NCBI RefSeq assembly: GCF_012641275.1
Contig: NZ_JABAIA010000001.1
Location: forward strand, 620,001-684,000
DNA: 64,000 nucleotides
Direction of reading: 5' to 3'
Source: Chitinophaga varians
GTDB lineage: Bacteria; Bacteroidota; Bacteroidia; Chitinophagales; Chitinophagaceae
Part shown: positions 52,407-60,954 of the stretch, piece after piece
Numbering within the stretch: position 1 is the stretch's first letter
Layout of the letters: each line of letters begins with the position of its first letter
Made by a program: the position numbers and the translations under genes
Notes under the pieces: model-generated
What the model was told of the DNA's origin: nothing
Databases searched by the model: none
The model's input: the letters and a program-made list of their open reading frames with translations, nothing else

Positions 52407-52904
52407 CTATTCAAAATAAGCAGCGATGATATCTTCTCCCTGCATTTCCACCAATACCATGTCCTGTAAGGTAGTAGCGAGAGAATAACCCACGAAGTCC
52501 ACGGACAGCGGGAAAGATTTATGCCGCCTGTCTACCAGCACAGCAGTTTGTATTTTCTTTGGAAGATAAGCCAGCAGGGGCTTCAGAGCGTATAGCATGG
52601 TACGGCCGGAGTTGGCCACATCGTCTACCACTACTACCACTTTATCATTAAAATCGATGTCTTCAGAAACTTTTACTTCGCCCGGATGTTGTTTGTCCAG
52701 GTGCAGGGAGATGATTTTTGTTTTCAACGGAGAGATCTGTTCCAGCACAGCCGCTATCTTACGGGCTACCACCATGCCTCTGTCCCAGATGCCGGCAAGG
52801 ATGATCTCAGTGCCGTCGCTGTTCAGTTCATAGATCTCATAAGCGATCCGTTCAATTTTCTTCTGGATGATATCCTGTGTAAGAATAATGTTCCTGCTTT
52901 CCAT
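52407..52904 (-). CDS. Phosphoribosyltransferase domain protein
   Basis: A 165-residue type-I phosphoribosyltransferase. The PRPP loop is VVVVVDDVANSGRTML, the first loop IILAGIWDRGMVVARKIA, and the hood region KIISLHLDKQHPG. It resembles PyrR-like or hypoxanthine-type PRTases; uracil or purine salvage, or regulation, is possible, but no pyrimidine genes are near. A -7 box TATTTTTG ends five bases before the ATG, another candidate leaderless start. It is divergent from the Fe-S protein gene and convergent with the DUF2279 gene. Confidence 0.88.
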   Translation of the reverse strand: MESRNIILTQDIIQKKIERIAYEIYELNSDGTEIILAGIWDRGMVVARKIAAVLEQISPLKTKIISLHLDKQHPGEVKVSEDIDFNDKVVVVVDDVANSGRTMLYALKPLLAYLPKKIQTAVLVDRRHKSFPLSVDFVGYSLATTLQDMVLVEMQGEDIIAAYFE

Positions 52905-52909
52905 AGGCG

Positions 52910-52917
52910 CAAAAATA
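52910..52917 (-). promoter_or_regulatory. -7 box (TATTTTTG) five bases before the PRTase ATG
   Basis: Minus strand TATTTTTG-CGCCT-ATG. No TTG is seen at -33. Confidence 0.6.
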
Positions 52918-53013
52918 AGAAGTTCAGTTGTAGGAAGATGCTTTTAATAAAAATTTCCCCTTGAAAAGCCGGGAACCAAAAAAAACATAAATTCGGGAGT
53001 CAAATCTAAGATA

Positions 53014-54336
53014 ATGCGAATTGTACAAGAGTTACTGTTTATTATTGCCTTCGGGATGGCAGTATACCTATTTTCCACGAAAGTGCGCCAGATAAGGCGG
53101 AATATCCTGCTGGGGCGCGATAAAGACCTCAATGACCACCCTGACCTGCGCTGGAAGAACGTACTGTTGCTGGCTTTCGGCCAGAAAAAAATGTTCCGTA
53201 ACCCGTTGGTGGCCGTGCTGCACTTTTTCGTGTATGCAGGCTTTATCATTATTAATCTGGAGATCCTCGAGATTATCCTGGACGGCATACTGGGCACACA
53301 TCGTTTATTCGTTCCCGTATTAGGCGGACTATATCCCGTGCTGATCAGTGCTTTTGAAGTGTTGGCCGTACTGGTAACGCTGGGTTGCGCCATCTTCCTG
53401 GTACGCAGGAACATCCTGAAGCTCCGGCGGTTTGTGAGCAAAGACCTGAACGGATGGCCGCGTTCCGACGCCAATTACATCCTCCTCACAGAGATTGTGC
53501 TGATGCTGCTGTTCCTGACCATGAACACTGCCGATCAACAGATGCAGCTGCGCGGCAGTGAACACTATATCGCCACCGGCAACTTCCTGGTTTCCGGCAG
53601 CCTGGCATCGATATTCAACCACACGCCCGACGGCACCCTGATAGCGATAGAGCGCACCTGCTGGTGGCTGCACATACTGGGTATCCTGGCGTTCCTCAAC
53701 TATCTGCCTTATTCCAAACACCTTCATATTATACTGGCTTTTCCCAATGCGTACTATGCCAGCCTGGAACCGGCAGGCGAAATGGAAAACATGCCTGCCG
53801 TACAAAAAGAAGTACAGCTGATGCTGCAGCCTGAACTGGCCGCCAGCGAGCCGGCCCCTGAAGGAATGCCTAAATTTGGCGCCAAAGACGTGTTTGACCT
53901 TACCTGGAAAAACCTGCTGGACGCCTACAGTTGCACCGAATGCGGCCGCTGTAGCGCCGCCTGCCCCGCCAACCTCACCGGCAAAGCCCTTTCTCCCCGT
54001 AAAATCATGATGGATACCCGCGACCGCGCAGAAGAGATAGGCCGCAACATCAATAAAAACGGGGCTTTCACCGATGACGGCAAAACACTGCTGCGCGACT
54101 ACATCTCAGAAGAAGAGCTGCGCGCCTGCACCACCTGCAACGCCTGCGTTCAGGAATGTCCGGTGAGCATCAGTCCACTCGATATCATCCTGCAACTGCG
54201 CCGCCACCTCGTCATGGAAGAGTCCAGCGCTCCCGCCGAATGGACCGGTATGTTCAGCAATATCGAAAATAACATGGCCCCCTGGAAGTTCAGCATGGAC
54301 GACCGCGACAAATGGGCCACAGAAATGAATCAATAA
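53014..54336 (+). CDS. Membrane-bound 4Fe-4S protein (HdrE/HdrC-like fusion)
   Basis: A 440-residue protein combining about five membrane helices (residues 5-25, 65-92, 103-131, 157-172, 215-232), similar to nitrate-reductase gamma or HdrE, with a C-terminal cytoplasmic dicluster ferredoxin domain. The two 4Fe-4S motifs are CTECGRCSAACP (Cys307, 310, 313, 317) and CTTCNACVQECP (Cys372, 375, 378, 382). With the CCG-domain protein downstream it looks like a quinone-linked heterodisulfide-reductase-like module. This pair is common in Bacteroidota; its electron donor is not known. The gap to the next gene is 23 nt. Confidence 0.9.
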   Translation: MRIVQELLFIIAFGMAVYLFSTKVRQIRRNILLGRDKDLNDHPDLRWKNVLLLAFGQKKMFRNPLVAVLHFFVYAGFIIINLEILEIILDGILGTHRLFVPVLGGLYPVLISAFEVLAVLVTLGCAIFLVRRNILKLRRFVSKDLNGWPRSDANYILLTEIVLMLLFLTMNTADQQMQLRGSEHYIATGNFLVSGSLASIFNHTPDGTLIAIERTCWWLHILGILAFLNYLPYSKHLHIILAFPNAYYASLEPAGEMENMPAVQKEVQLMLQPELAASEPAPEGMPKFGAKDVFDLTWKNLLDAYSCTECGRCSAACPANLTGKALSPRKIMMDTRDRAEEIGRNINKNGAFTDDGKTLLRDYISEEELRACTTCNACVQECPVSISPLDIILQLRRHLVMEESSAPAEWTGMFSNIENNMAPWKFSMDDRDKWATEMNQ

Positions 54337-54359
54337 CGAAAAGCTAAAAGCGAAGAGCT

Positions 54360-55139
54360 ATGCAGATAAAGACAATGGCCACATATGCCGCCAACGGGGA
54401 AACACCGGAAATACTGTTTTGGGTAGGTTGCGCCGGCAGCTTCGACCAGCGGGCACAAAAGATCACCAAAGCATTTGCCACCATCCTCGATAAAACAGGC
54501 GTTCAGTTTGCCATCCTGGGTAAAGAAGAAAGCTGTACCGGTGATCCGGCCAGAAGAGCGGGCAATGAGTTTATCTTCCAGATGATGGCACAAAACAACA
54601 TACAGTTGCTCAACATGTATGGCGTGAAAAAAATCGTTACCGCCTGCCCCCACTGCTTTAATATCCTGAAAAATGAATATCCCGCCCTCGGCGGTAATTA
54701 TGAAGTGATACATCATACCACCTTCCTCCAGTCACTGATCGATGAAGGAAAGATCAAAATGAAAGAAGGCGGTGTTTTCAAAGGCAAAAAAATCACTTAT
54801 CATGATTCCTGTTACCTGGGCAGGGGCAACAATATTTATGAAGCGCCCCGCAAAGTGCTGGAAACACTGGATGCCGAGCTGGTAGAGATGAAACGTTGCC
54901 GCAGTAAAGGCCTTTGCTGCGGAGCCGGCGGCGCCCAGATGTTCAAGGAGGAAGAAAAAGGCACTACCCGCATCAACTTCGAAAGAGGCCATGAAGCCGT
55001 AGATACCGGCGCCTCTGTTATTGCTGCCAACTGTCCTTTCTGTATGACCATGCTGACAGACGGAGTGAAAGAGACCGGCAAGGAAGACGAAGTAAAAGTG
55101 CTGGATATTGCAGAGCTGATCGCGATGAATATGGAATAA
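54360..55139 (+). CDS. CCG-domain iron-sulphur protein (HdrB-like)
   Basis: A 259-residue cytoplasmic protein with two cysteine-rich CCG domains as in HdrB and GlpC/LutA. The first has WVGCAGSFDQ (Cys24), EESCTGDPARRAG and VTACPHCFNIL. The second has YHDSCYLGRGN, GLCCGAGGAQMF and AANCPFCMTML. These Cys ligate an unusual 4Fe-4S site used for disulfide or hydride chemistry. It follows the membrane ferredoxin protein on the same strand, so the two form a membrane-anchored oxidoreductase. ATG 54360 is used; ATG 54375 is possible. The substrate is unknown. Confidence 0.9.
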   Translation: MQIKTMATYAANGETPEILFWVGCAGSFDQRAQKITKAFATILDKTGVQFAILGKEESCTGDPARRAGNEFIFQMMAQNNIQLLNMYGVKKIVTACPHCFNILKNEYPALGGNYEVIHHTTFLQSLIDEGKIKMKEGGVFKGKKITYHDSCYLGRGNNIYEAPRKVLETLDAELVEMKRCRSKGLCCGAGGAQMFKEEEKGTTRINFERGHEAVDTGASVIAANCPFCMTMLTDGVKETGKEDEVKVLDIAELIAMNME

Positions 55140-55164
55140 GCACTCATACGACGACTAATTGACT

Positions 55165-55172
55165 TAAATTTG
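55165..55172 (+). promoter_or_regulatory. -7 box (TAAATTTG) four bases before ATG 55177
   Basis: TAAATTTG-CATC-ATG, the same spacing as bioA and pcm. Confidence 0.6.
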
Positions 55173-55176
55173 CATC

Positions 55177-55686
55177 ATGAATATACAAGACATCAATCTC
55201 CCTTCCGGGTTTTCTCCGGCTTCAAGGGTTTGGATATATCAGAGCAACAGACCATTCCATGAGCAGGAGATCAAAGAAATCGACGAACAGCTGTTACAAT
55301 TCACCGAACAGTGGAACGCCCACGGCGCGCCTGTAAAAGGCTGGGGCCGTGTTGTACTGGGCCAGGTGGTGATACTGATAGCAGACGAAACAGAAACAAC
55401 CGTAAGCGGTTGCAGCACAGATAGCTCGGTGCGGGTGATCAAAAGCATTGAAAAACAGTACAATGTAAATATGTTCGACCGCCTGCTGCTCGGTTTTATT
55501 GTGAAAGACAAGGTGCAGCTGCTGCCGATGGCCCAGCTGGGTTACGCCATGGAACAAGGGTTTATCGATGAGAACACCCTTTATCTCAATAATACCGTAC
55601 TGACCAAAGCCGATCTGGACACGAAGTGGCTGATACCACTGAAAGACAGCTGGCTGAGCGCAAAGATTACACGCAAAGCGGTGTAG
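55177..55686 (+). CDS. Bacteroidota-specific hypothetical protein, ~170 residues
   Basis: A 169-residue cytoplasmic protein with opening RVWIYQSNRPFHEQEIKEID and a middle FDRLLLGFIVKDKVQLLPM. Similar proteins in Bacteroidota are, as I recall, often labelled ABC transporter ATPase, but this one has no Walker motif, so that label is not supported. Conserved position next to the Fe-S pair and miaB suggests a housekeeping role. It contains GWGRVVLGQVVILIADETET but no catalytic motif I recognise. A -7 box lies only four bases before the ATG. A strong hairpin follows (55718-55766). Confidence 0.78.
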   Translation: MNIQDINLPSGFSPASRVWIYQSNRPFHEQEIKEIDEQLLQFTEQWNAHGAPVKGWGRVVLGQVVILIADETETTVSGCSTDSSVRVIKSIEKQYNVNMFDRLLLGFIVKDKVQLLPMAQLGYAMEQGFIDENTLYLNNTVLTKADLDTKWLIPLKDSWLSAKITRKAV

Positions 55687-55717
55687 GACTTCCCGGAAAA
55701 CAACGAAAACATTGCAT

Positions 55718-55766
55718 ATAAGAGCGAAGACAATAGATTTGCATAAACTATTGTCTTCGCTCTTAT
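55718..55766. terminator. Hairpin terminator after the hypothetical gene
   Basis: AAGAGCGAAGACAATAG (55720-55736) and its exact complement (55748-55764), with an 11-nt loop. The right flank ATTACATATTATAAATTT is AT-rich but lacks a clean T-run. Confidence 0.7.
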
Positions 55767-55898
55767 TACATATTATAAATTTAACAAAACAAGAGAGTAT
55801 CAATAAGTTGGCGGGAGATATCTTTGACCAGACGTTTTGAGAAACCGGCATGCACCTGTTGCGTGATGACATAATGTCATTTTTTCCGTTTTAATCCT

Positions 55899-55906
55899 TA
55901 TTTTTG
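55899..55906 (+). promoter_or_regulatory. -7 box (TATTTTTG) for miaB
   Basis: A perfect TAnnTTTG, 22 nt before ATG 55929. Confidence 0.6.
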
Positions 55907-55928
55907 CTCTCCAAAATTTTTGTCAGGA

Positions 55929-57341
55929 ATGCTGGACCAGGTTACCAAAGTGCATGATGAGAGCCGTCAGGGAGAAGCTTTTGCTCCCGTGGCGACCGAC
56001 GACCAAACATATAGGAAAAAATTTTATATAGAAAGCTATGGCTGCGCGATGAATTTCAACGACAGTGAAATCGTTGCGTCCATATTAAACCAGGAAGGAT
56101 TTGGCGCCACCCGTAACGTGGAGGAAGCTAATCTGATCCTGCTCAATACCTGTTCTATCCGCGAAAAAGCGGAACAGACAGTGCGTAAGCGGCTGACAGA
56201 ATTCCGGCGGATAAAAAAAGAGACGCCCGGCCTGCTCATCGGTGTGCTGGGTTGTATGGCAGAACGGTTGAAAACGAAGCTGCTGGAAGAAGAGAAGCTG
56301 GTAGACATGGTCGTAGGCCCGGATGCCTACCGCAGCCTTCCTTCCCTCATCGCAGAAGCGGAAACAGGCCAGAAGTCAGTGAACGTGTTGCTCAGCCGCG
56401 AAGAAACTTATGGAGACATCAGTCCGGTGAGACTGGACAACAACGGGGTTTCCTCCTTTGTGTCTATCATGCGGGGTTGCAACAACATGTGCACCTTCTG
56501 TGTGGTGCCTTTTACCCGTGGCCGTGAACGCAGCCGTGACGCGGTTTCTATCGTGAGAGAGGCGGCGGAGCTGTTTGAAAACGGCTACCGCGAAGTGACA
56601 CTGTTGGGCCAGAACGTAGACTCCTACTACTGGACCAGCGACGATGGCAGCGAAACCGTGACTTTCGCGCAACTGCTGGAGAAAGTAGCGCTCATCAATC
56701 CTTTGCTGCGCGTACGTTTCAGCACCTCCCATCCGAAAGACATCACCGACGAGGTGCTCTATACCATGGCCAAACACGAAAACATCTGCAACTATATCCA
56801 CCTGCCGGTACAAAGTGGCAGCAACAGGATATTACAGCTGATGAACCGGACGTATACCCGTGAATGGTACATGAAGAAAGTGGAGCGCATCCGCGAAATA
56901 CTTCCCGGCTGCGGATTGTCAACCGATATTATCTGCGGTTTCTGCAGCGAAACAGAAGAGGAGCATCAGGAAACCATGGACATCATGCGGTTTGCCGCTT
57001 ACGATCTGGCCTATATGTACTTCTATTCCGAACGCCCCGGTACACTGGCACAGCGCCGTTACCAGGACGATATACCGGAAGACGTTAAAAAAAGAAGGCT
57101 GGCCGAAGTGGTGGAACTGCACCGGCAACAATCAGAAAAAAGCATGAAAAACGATGTCGGCAAAACCTTCAAAGTGCTGGTAGAAGGCACTTCCAAACGT
57201 TCCGAAGAACACCTGTTCGGTCGCAATGACCAAAACAAGGTGATCGTTTTCCCCCGCGAAAACTTTAAAAAGGGCGAATACGTTATGGTAAAGGTGGAGA
57301 GCTGTACATCCGGTACACTTATAGGAAACGCAGTACAGTAG
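55929..57341 (+). CDS. miaB: tRNA-2-methylthio-N6-dimethylallyladenosine synthase
   Basis: A 470-residue radical-SAM methylthiotransferase adding a methylthio group to i6A37 of tRNAs. The N-terminal MTTase domain holds the second cluster on Cys39 ([11 protein letters not shown]), Cys75 ([11 protein letters not shown]) and Cys109 ([10 protein letters not shown]). The radical-SAM site is GCNNMCTFC (Cys184, 188, 191), followed by RGRERSR. A TRAM domain closes the protein ([20 protein letters not shown]). ATG 55929 is chosen over TTG 55920. It heads a plus-strand series with the sigma-54 activator, lptE and secG. Confidence 0.96.
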   Translation: MLDQVTKVHDESRQGEAFAPVATDDQTYRKKFYIESYGCAMNFNDSEIVASILNQEGFGATRNVEEANLILLNTCSIREKAEQTVRKRLTEFRRIKKETPGLLIGVLGCMAERLKTKLLEEEKLVDMVVGPDAYRSLPSLIAEAETGQKSVNVLLSREETYGDISPVRLDNNGVSSFVSIMRGCNNMCTFCVVPFTRGRERSRDAVSIVREAAELFENGYREVTLLGQNVDSYYWTSDDGSETVTFAQLLEKVALINPLLRVRFSTSHPKDITDEVLYTMAKHENICNYIHLPVQSGSNRILQLMNRTYTREWYMKKVERIREILPGCGLSTDIICGFCSETEEEHQETMDIMRFAAYDLAYMYFYSERPGTLAQRRYQDDIPEDVKKRRLAEVVELHRQQSEKSMKNDVGKTFKVLVEGTSKRSEEHLFGRNDQNKVIVFPRENFKKGEYVMVKVESCTSGTLIGNAVQ

Positions 57342-57396
57342 CCTGCCCGCTGCTGCCTGCTCATTTTTGGACCATTAAACAATCGGGTTACCACTT

Positions 57397-58638
57397 ATGG
57401 ACATACAGGCTATTAAAAACAGGTTTGGCATTATCGGAAACAGTCCCGCATTGAACTACGCCCTGCAGGTGGCCGCACAGGTGGCCAATACCGACCTCAC
57501 CGTACTGATCAACGGGGAGAGCGGCGTAGGTAAAGAAGTATTTTCCCAGATCATCCACGCGCTCAGCGCCCGAAAACATAATCCTTTCATTGCCGTGAAC
57601 TGCGGCGCCATCCCTGAAGGCACCATCGATTCCGAACTGTTCGGCCACGAAAAAGGTTCCTTCACCGGCGCAGTAGACAGCCGTAAAGGTTATTTTGAAA
57701 CCGTCAATGGTGGCACCATCTTCCTTGATGAAATCGGAGAAATGCCGCTGGGCACACAAGCCCGCCTGCTCCGTGTACTGGAAACCGGCGAGTATATCCG
57801 CGTGGGCTCTTCCAAAGTGCAGAAAACAGATGTCCGCGTGATCGCCGCCACCAATCGTGATCTGCTGGAACGCACCCAACACGGTAAATTCCGGGAGGAC
57901 CTCTACTACCGCCTCAACACCGTGCCTATCCGCGTACCGGCACTGCGCGACCGCAAAGAGGACATCCCCCTGCTGTTCCGCAAATTCTCCGTCGATTTCT
58001 CCGAGAAATATAAAACACCTTCCATCCAGCTGGATGAAGAAGCCCGTCAGATGCTGGTCAATTACCCCTGGCGCGGCAATGTGCGCGAATTGAAAAATAT
58101 CGCAGAACAAATATCCGTACTGTCGTCTGACAAGCTGGTCACCGCCAACGACCTGAAAAGGTTCCTTCCGGAAATACCGGAAGTCAACAGGCTGCCGATG
58201 CTGGCCGCTCCGCAGCAACAACCAGGCGGTGGCGATTTTGCCTCTGAAAGGGACATCCTCTACAAACTTTTCTTCGATATGAAAAAAGATGTGACAGAGG
58301 TCAAAAAAATGTTCTTCGACATCCTGCAGAACCCTAATGTGACGCACGCCGCGGAATACCATCCGGAAAGCCATGTGCTGCACAGCTACCCTGCCGCTAC
58401 TGAAATGGCCGTCCCTTCTCCCGGTATCAACAATACCCAGCCGATCATCCTGGCCGATAATAAAATCGACCACCATGAAGAAGTGGAAGAAACCCTTTCC
58501 ATTGCCGACAAAGAGAAAGAACTGATCGTGAAAGCGCTGAAGAAACACAAAGGCAAACGCAAGGATGCCGCCCTCGATCTGGGCATTTCCGAAAGAACGC
58601 TTTACCGTAAACTCAAAGAATATAACATCGCCGAATAA
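57397..58638 (+). CDS. Sigma-54-interacting transcriptional activator without receiver domain
   Basis: A 413-residue AAA+ activator for sigma-54 RNA polymerase. There is almost no N-terminal regulatory domain: the AAA+ module starts near residue 10. Walker A is GESGVGKE (40-47), the sigma-54 contact loop reads GSFTGA (87-92) with Ser in place of the usual first Ala, Walker B is GGTIFLDE (105-112), and the Arg finger region is FREDLYYRLNTVPIRVP. A ~100-residue variable linker leads to a Fis-type HTH (RKDAALDLGISERTLYRKL). Activity may be controlled by level or by a partner protein. Position between miaB and lptE suggests an envelope role. Confidence 0.93.
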   Translation: MDIQAIKNRFGIIGNSPALNYALQVAAQVANTDLTVLINGESGVGKEVFSQIIHALSARKHNPFIAVNCGAIPEGTIDSELFGHEKGSFTGAVDSRKGYFETVNGGTIFLDEIGEMPLGTQARLLRVLETGEYIRVGSSKVQKTDVRVIAATNRDLLERTQHGKFREDLYYRLNTVPIRVPALRDRKEDIPLLFRKFSVDFSEKYKTPSIQLDEEARQMLVNYPWRGNVRELKNIAEQISVLSSDKLVTANDLKRFLPEIPEVNRLPMLAAPQQQPGGGDFASERDILYKLFFDMKKDVTEVKKMFFDILQNPNVTHAAEYHPESHVLHSYPAATEMAVPSPGINNTQPIILADNKIDHHEEVEETLSIADKEKELIVKALKKHKGKRKDAALDLGISERTLYRKLKEYNIAE

Positions 58639-58655
58639 ACGAATTTTTCAGGAAC

Positions 58656-59177
58656 ATGACCACTACCATCCGAACATTCATCGCCCTTGCCATGATAGCA
58701 CTACTGGGCGGTTGCAGTGTACACTACTCCACCACTGGCGCCAGCATCGACAATGAAGCCAAGACGGTGAACGTACGTTTTATTGAGAACAGGGCGCCTA
58801 TCACCAACCCTACCCTCAGCCAGAAAATCACCCAGAAACTGCGTGATAAAGTCACTTCCCAAACCAGGCTGACACAGGTAGGCGATAATGAGCCCCGGGC
58901 CGATTACGAGTTCCGTGGCGCTATCACTGGCTATTCCTTCTCCAATGCCGCTGTCACCAACGTAGACCAGGCCGCCACTTCCCGTCTGAATGTGACCATC
59001 AACATCACCTTCATCAAACGGGTAGGCGATAAAAAAGGCTTTACCCAGTCATTTACCCGTTCTGCCGACTTCTCTGCCAACCAGCTTCCTTCCGTCGTGG
59101 AAAACGGACTGCTGGAGAATAATATCATCCCCGGCATCGTGGACGATATTTTCAACAGGGCTTTCGCTAACTGGTAA
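58656..59177 (+). CDS. lptE: LptE-like LPS-assembly lipoprotein
   Basis: A 173-residue lipoprotein; the signal ends in the lipobox LLGGC with Cys20. The mature part is the LptE-like domain: TVNVRFIENRAPITNPTLSQ, KLRDKVTSQTRLTQVGDNEP and YEFRGAITGYSFSNAAVTN. LptE plugs LptD in the outer membrane during lipopolysaccharide export. It starts 17 nt after the sigma-54 activator and 23 nt before the next gene, so it lies in an operon. In Bacteroidota lptE is commonly found in this place, which supports the call. Confidence 0.85.
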   Translation: MTTTIRTFIALAMIALLGGCSVHYSTTGASIDNEAKTVNVRFIENRAPITNPTLSQKITQKLRDKVTSQTRLTQVGDNEPRADYEFRGAITGYSFSNAAVTNVDQAATSRLNVTINITFIKRVGDKKGFTQSFTRSADFSANQLPSVVENGLLENNIIPGIVDDIFNRAFANW

Positions 59178-59200
59178 TAAAATTTTACTACATTAGGACT

Positions 59201-60502
59201 ATGATCGCAAACACAATCATCGCACACGTCTTTTTGCAGGCCAGCCTGCACCAGGTAGATGTGGCCGCCATGGACAAGCTGGTAGCGGAATATCCCTATT
59301 TTTCTGCTGCCCGGCTCCTGCTGGCCAGAAAGATATATCACCAGCATGGCGACCTTCATGATCCCGCCATCAAAAAGGCAATGTTGTATAGCGGTCAGCC
59401 TCACCATTTTTATCACATCGTGACCCATGAACCGGTACTGGAAACCGTGGAAGACCGTGTATCACCGGCTATCCCGGTAGATGCCCTCCCGGAAGAACTG
59501 CCTGTGGCACTGGGAACTGTCGAAGACCACGTATCACCGGCCATTCCGGTAGACGCTCTCCCGGAAGAACTGCCTGCGGCACTGGGAACTGTGGAAGACC
59601 ACGTACTACCGGCCATTCCGGTAGACGCCCTTCCCGATGAACTGCCTGCCGTCATTTCAGAAAACGGTCAGACAACCGCTGAAGCTGAAGCAGAGACGAC
59701 AACGCCGGTCATCGCAGACACGAAAATCGAAGAAGAAAAAGAAGGAAAAGAAGAAGTGGAAGAAGAGCATATGATCGCAGCATCCGCTGCCATACCTGTA
59801 ATGGAAGAAGAAACGCCCATCCCTGCTGCTGCGGAAGCTACCGTTGAAATGCCGCAGGCAATGGCTGTTAACGGCACAGAAGACTACGAAGCAACCACCC
59901 CGGACGCGATATTATCTGAAATGCCGCAACAGGCTGACATGGTGGCAGCGCCGGAAACAGACCATACCCCTCATCAGGCGGCATCAACAGCCTCAGAGGA
60001 TACCGACAACACAGACGAGCTGCCAATTAAAATATTCCCGCTGGAGATGTCAGCAACAGAAGAAACCACGCTGACATTCCAGCCGCTGTATACCGATGAC
60101 TACTTCGCCTATAAACGGCTGAAAGACCCGGAAAATGCAGACGAGCTCAGCGTTCAGGGAGAGGCAGAGATGAAAAGCTTTACTTCCTGGCTGCGGCAGA
60201 TCAAGGACAACTTCTCCGGCAGGACCAACAAAGACTGGTACCACCAGCAGCTACACCGCATTTACGAAGAAGACGAAGAACCGGAAGTATCAGAAACCGT
60301 CGAAAAAATGGCGATGGACTCCATTACTTTCAACAACGATATCGTATCTGAAACACTGGCAGAGATATGGGTACGTCAACGACAGTACCAACAAGCGATC
60401 AGGATATATCAAAAATTAAGTTTGCTTAATCCCGACAAAAACGCTTATTTTGCGCAGAAGATACAAGAACTAAAATCTTTAATAGATAAAAGCAAACATT
60501 AA
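59201..60502 (+). CDS. Repeat-bearing protein with TPR-like ends, unknown function
   Basis: A 433-residue protein with three parts. Residues 1-80 are helical (LHQVDVAAMDKLVAEYPYFS, ARLLLARKIYHQHGD). The middle (83-154) has three tandem 24-residue repeats with core SPAIPVDALPEELP and is acidic and Pro/Ala-rich to about 290. The C-terminus (about 325-433) is helical and TPR-like (ETLAEIWVRQRQYQQAIRIY, KLSLLNPDKNAYFAQKIQEL). The ends look conserved and the middle variable. It lies between lptE and secG with short gaps (23 and 5 nt), pointing to an envelope or secretion role (inference). Confidence 0.75.
   Translation: MIANTIIAHVFLQASLHQVDVAAMDKLVAEYPYFSAARLLLARKIYHQHGDLHDPAIKKAMLYSGQPHHFYHIVTHEPVLETVEDRVSPAIPVDALPEELPVALGTVEDHVSPAIPVDALPEELPAALGTVEDHVLPAIPVDALPDELPAVISENGQTTAEAEAETTTPVIADTKIEEEKEGKEEVEEEHMIAASAAIPVMEEETPIPAAAEATVEMPQAMAVNGTEDYEATTPDAILSEMPQQADMVAAPETDHTPHQAASTASEDTDNTDELPIKIFPLEMSATEETTLTFQPLYTDDYFAYKRLKDPENADELSVQGEAEMKSFTSWLRQIKDNFSGRTNKDWYHQQLHRIYEEDEEPEVSETVEKMAMDSITFNNDIVSETLAEIWVRQRQYQQAIRIYQKLSLLNPDKNAYFAQKIQELKSLIDKSKH
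59447..59662 (+). repeat. Tandem 72-bp repeat, three copies, in frame
   Basis: Units 59447-59518, 59519-59590 and 59591-59662, with few substitutions, encode VEDxVxPAIPVDALPxELP repeats. The length is a multiple of three, so copy-number change keeps the frame. Confidence 0.9.
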
Positions 60503-60507
60503 TATTT

Positions 60508-60882
60508 ATGTTAATCATTTTTGGTATCCTGATCATATTAGCCTGTGTGTTGTTGGGCTTTTTCGTGCTGATCCAGAACCCTAAAGGAGGCGGCCTGTCC
60601 GGTTCTTTTGGTGGTATTGGCAATCAGGTGATCGGGGTGCGTCAGACAACTGACGTTTTGGAAAAAGGTACCTGGATACTGGCAACTATCATTGCTGTAC
60701 TCTGCCTGACAGCTCCTTTCTTTATCGGTAAATCCAGCAAGGTATCCAATTCCGCACCTACTGCCATCGAAAGAGCTGGCGGTGGCGTACCTGCTCCGGC
60801 TCCTGCACCTGCGCAACTGCCAGGTACCCAGCCACAACAACCGGCGCCGAACACTCCGGCTCCATCCACTCCGGGCAAATAA
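60508..60882 (+). CDS. secG: Preprotein translocase subunit SecG
   Basis: A 124-residue SecG. Two membrane helices (LIIFGILIILACVLLGFFVL and ATIIAVLCLTAPFFIG) flank the conserved loop IQNPKGGGLSGSFGGIGNQVIGVRQT, the family signature. A Pro/Ala-rich tail (PAPAPAPAQLPGTQPQQPAP) extends it, as in other Bacteroidota SecG. It assists SecYEG in protein export. It starts 5 nt after the stop of the repeat-bearing gene, and a terminator follows at 60906-60937. Confidence 0.93.
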   Translation: MLIIFGILIILACVLLGFFVLIQNPKGGGLSGSFGGIGNQVIGVRQTTDVLEKGTWILATIIAVLCLTAPFFIGKSSKVSNSAPTAIERAGGGVPAPAPAPAQLPGTQPQQPAPNTPAPSTPGK

Positions 60883-60905
60883 TATCTTTCTGAATAATAT
60901 TTTAT

Positions 60906-60937
60906 AAAACCTCGCCGTGAAAAGCGAGGTTTTTTTA
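60906..60937 (+). terminator. Terminator after secG
   Basis: AAAACCTCGC / GCGAGGTTTT (60906-60915, 60924-60933) with loop CGTGAAAA and a run of eight T. Confidence 0.9.
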
Positions 60938-60954
60938 ATCACTACCCGCTACGA

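Noticed and set aside
55177..55686. ABC transporter ATPase label for the 169-residue protein
   Set aside because: No Walker A, signature or Walker B motif is present and the length is too short.
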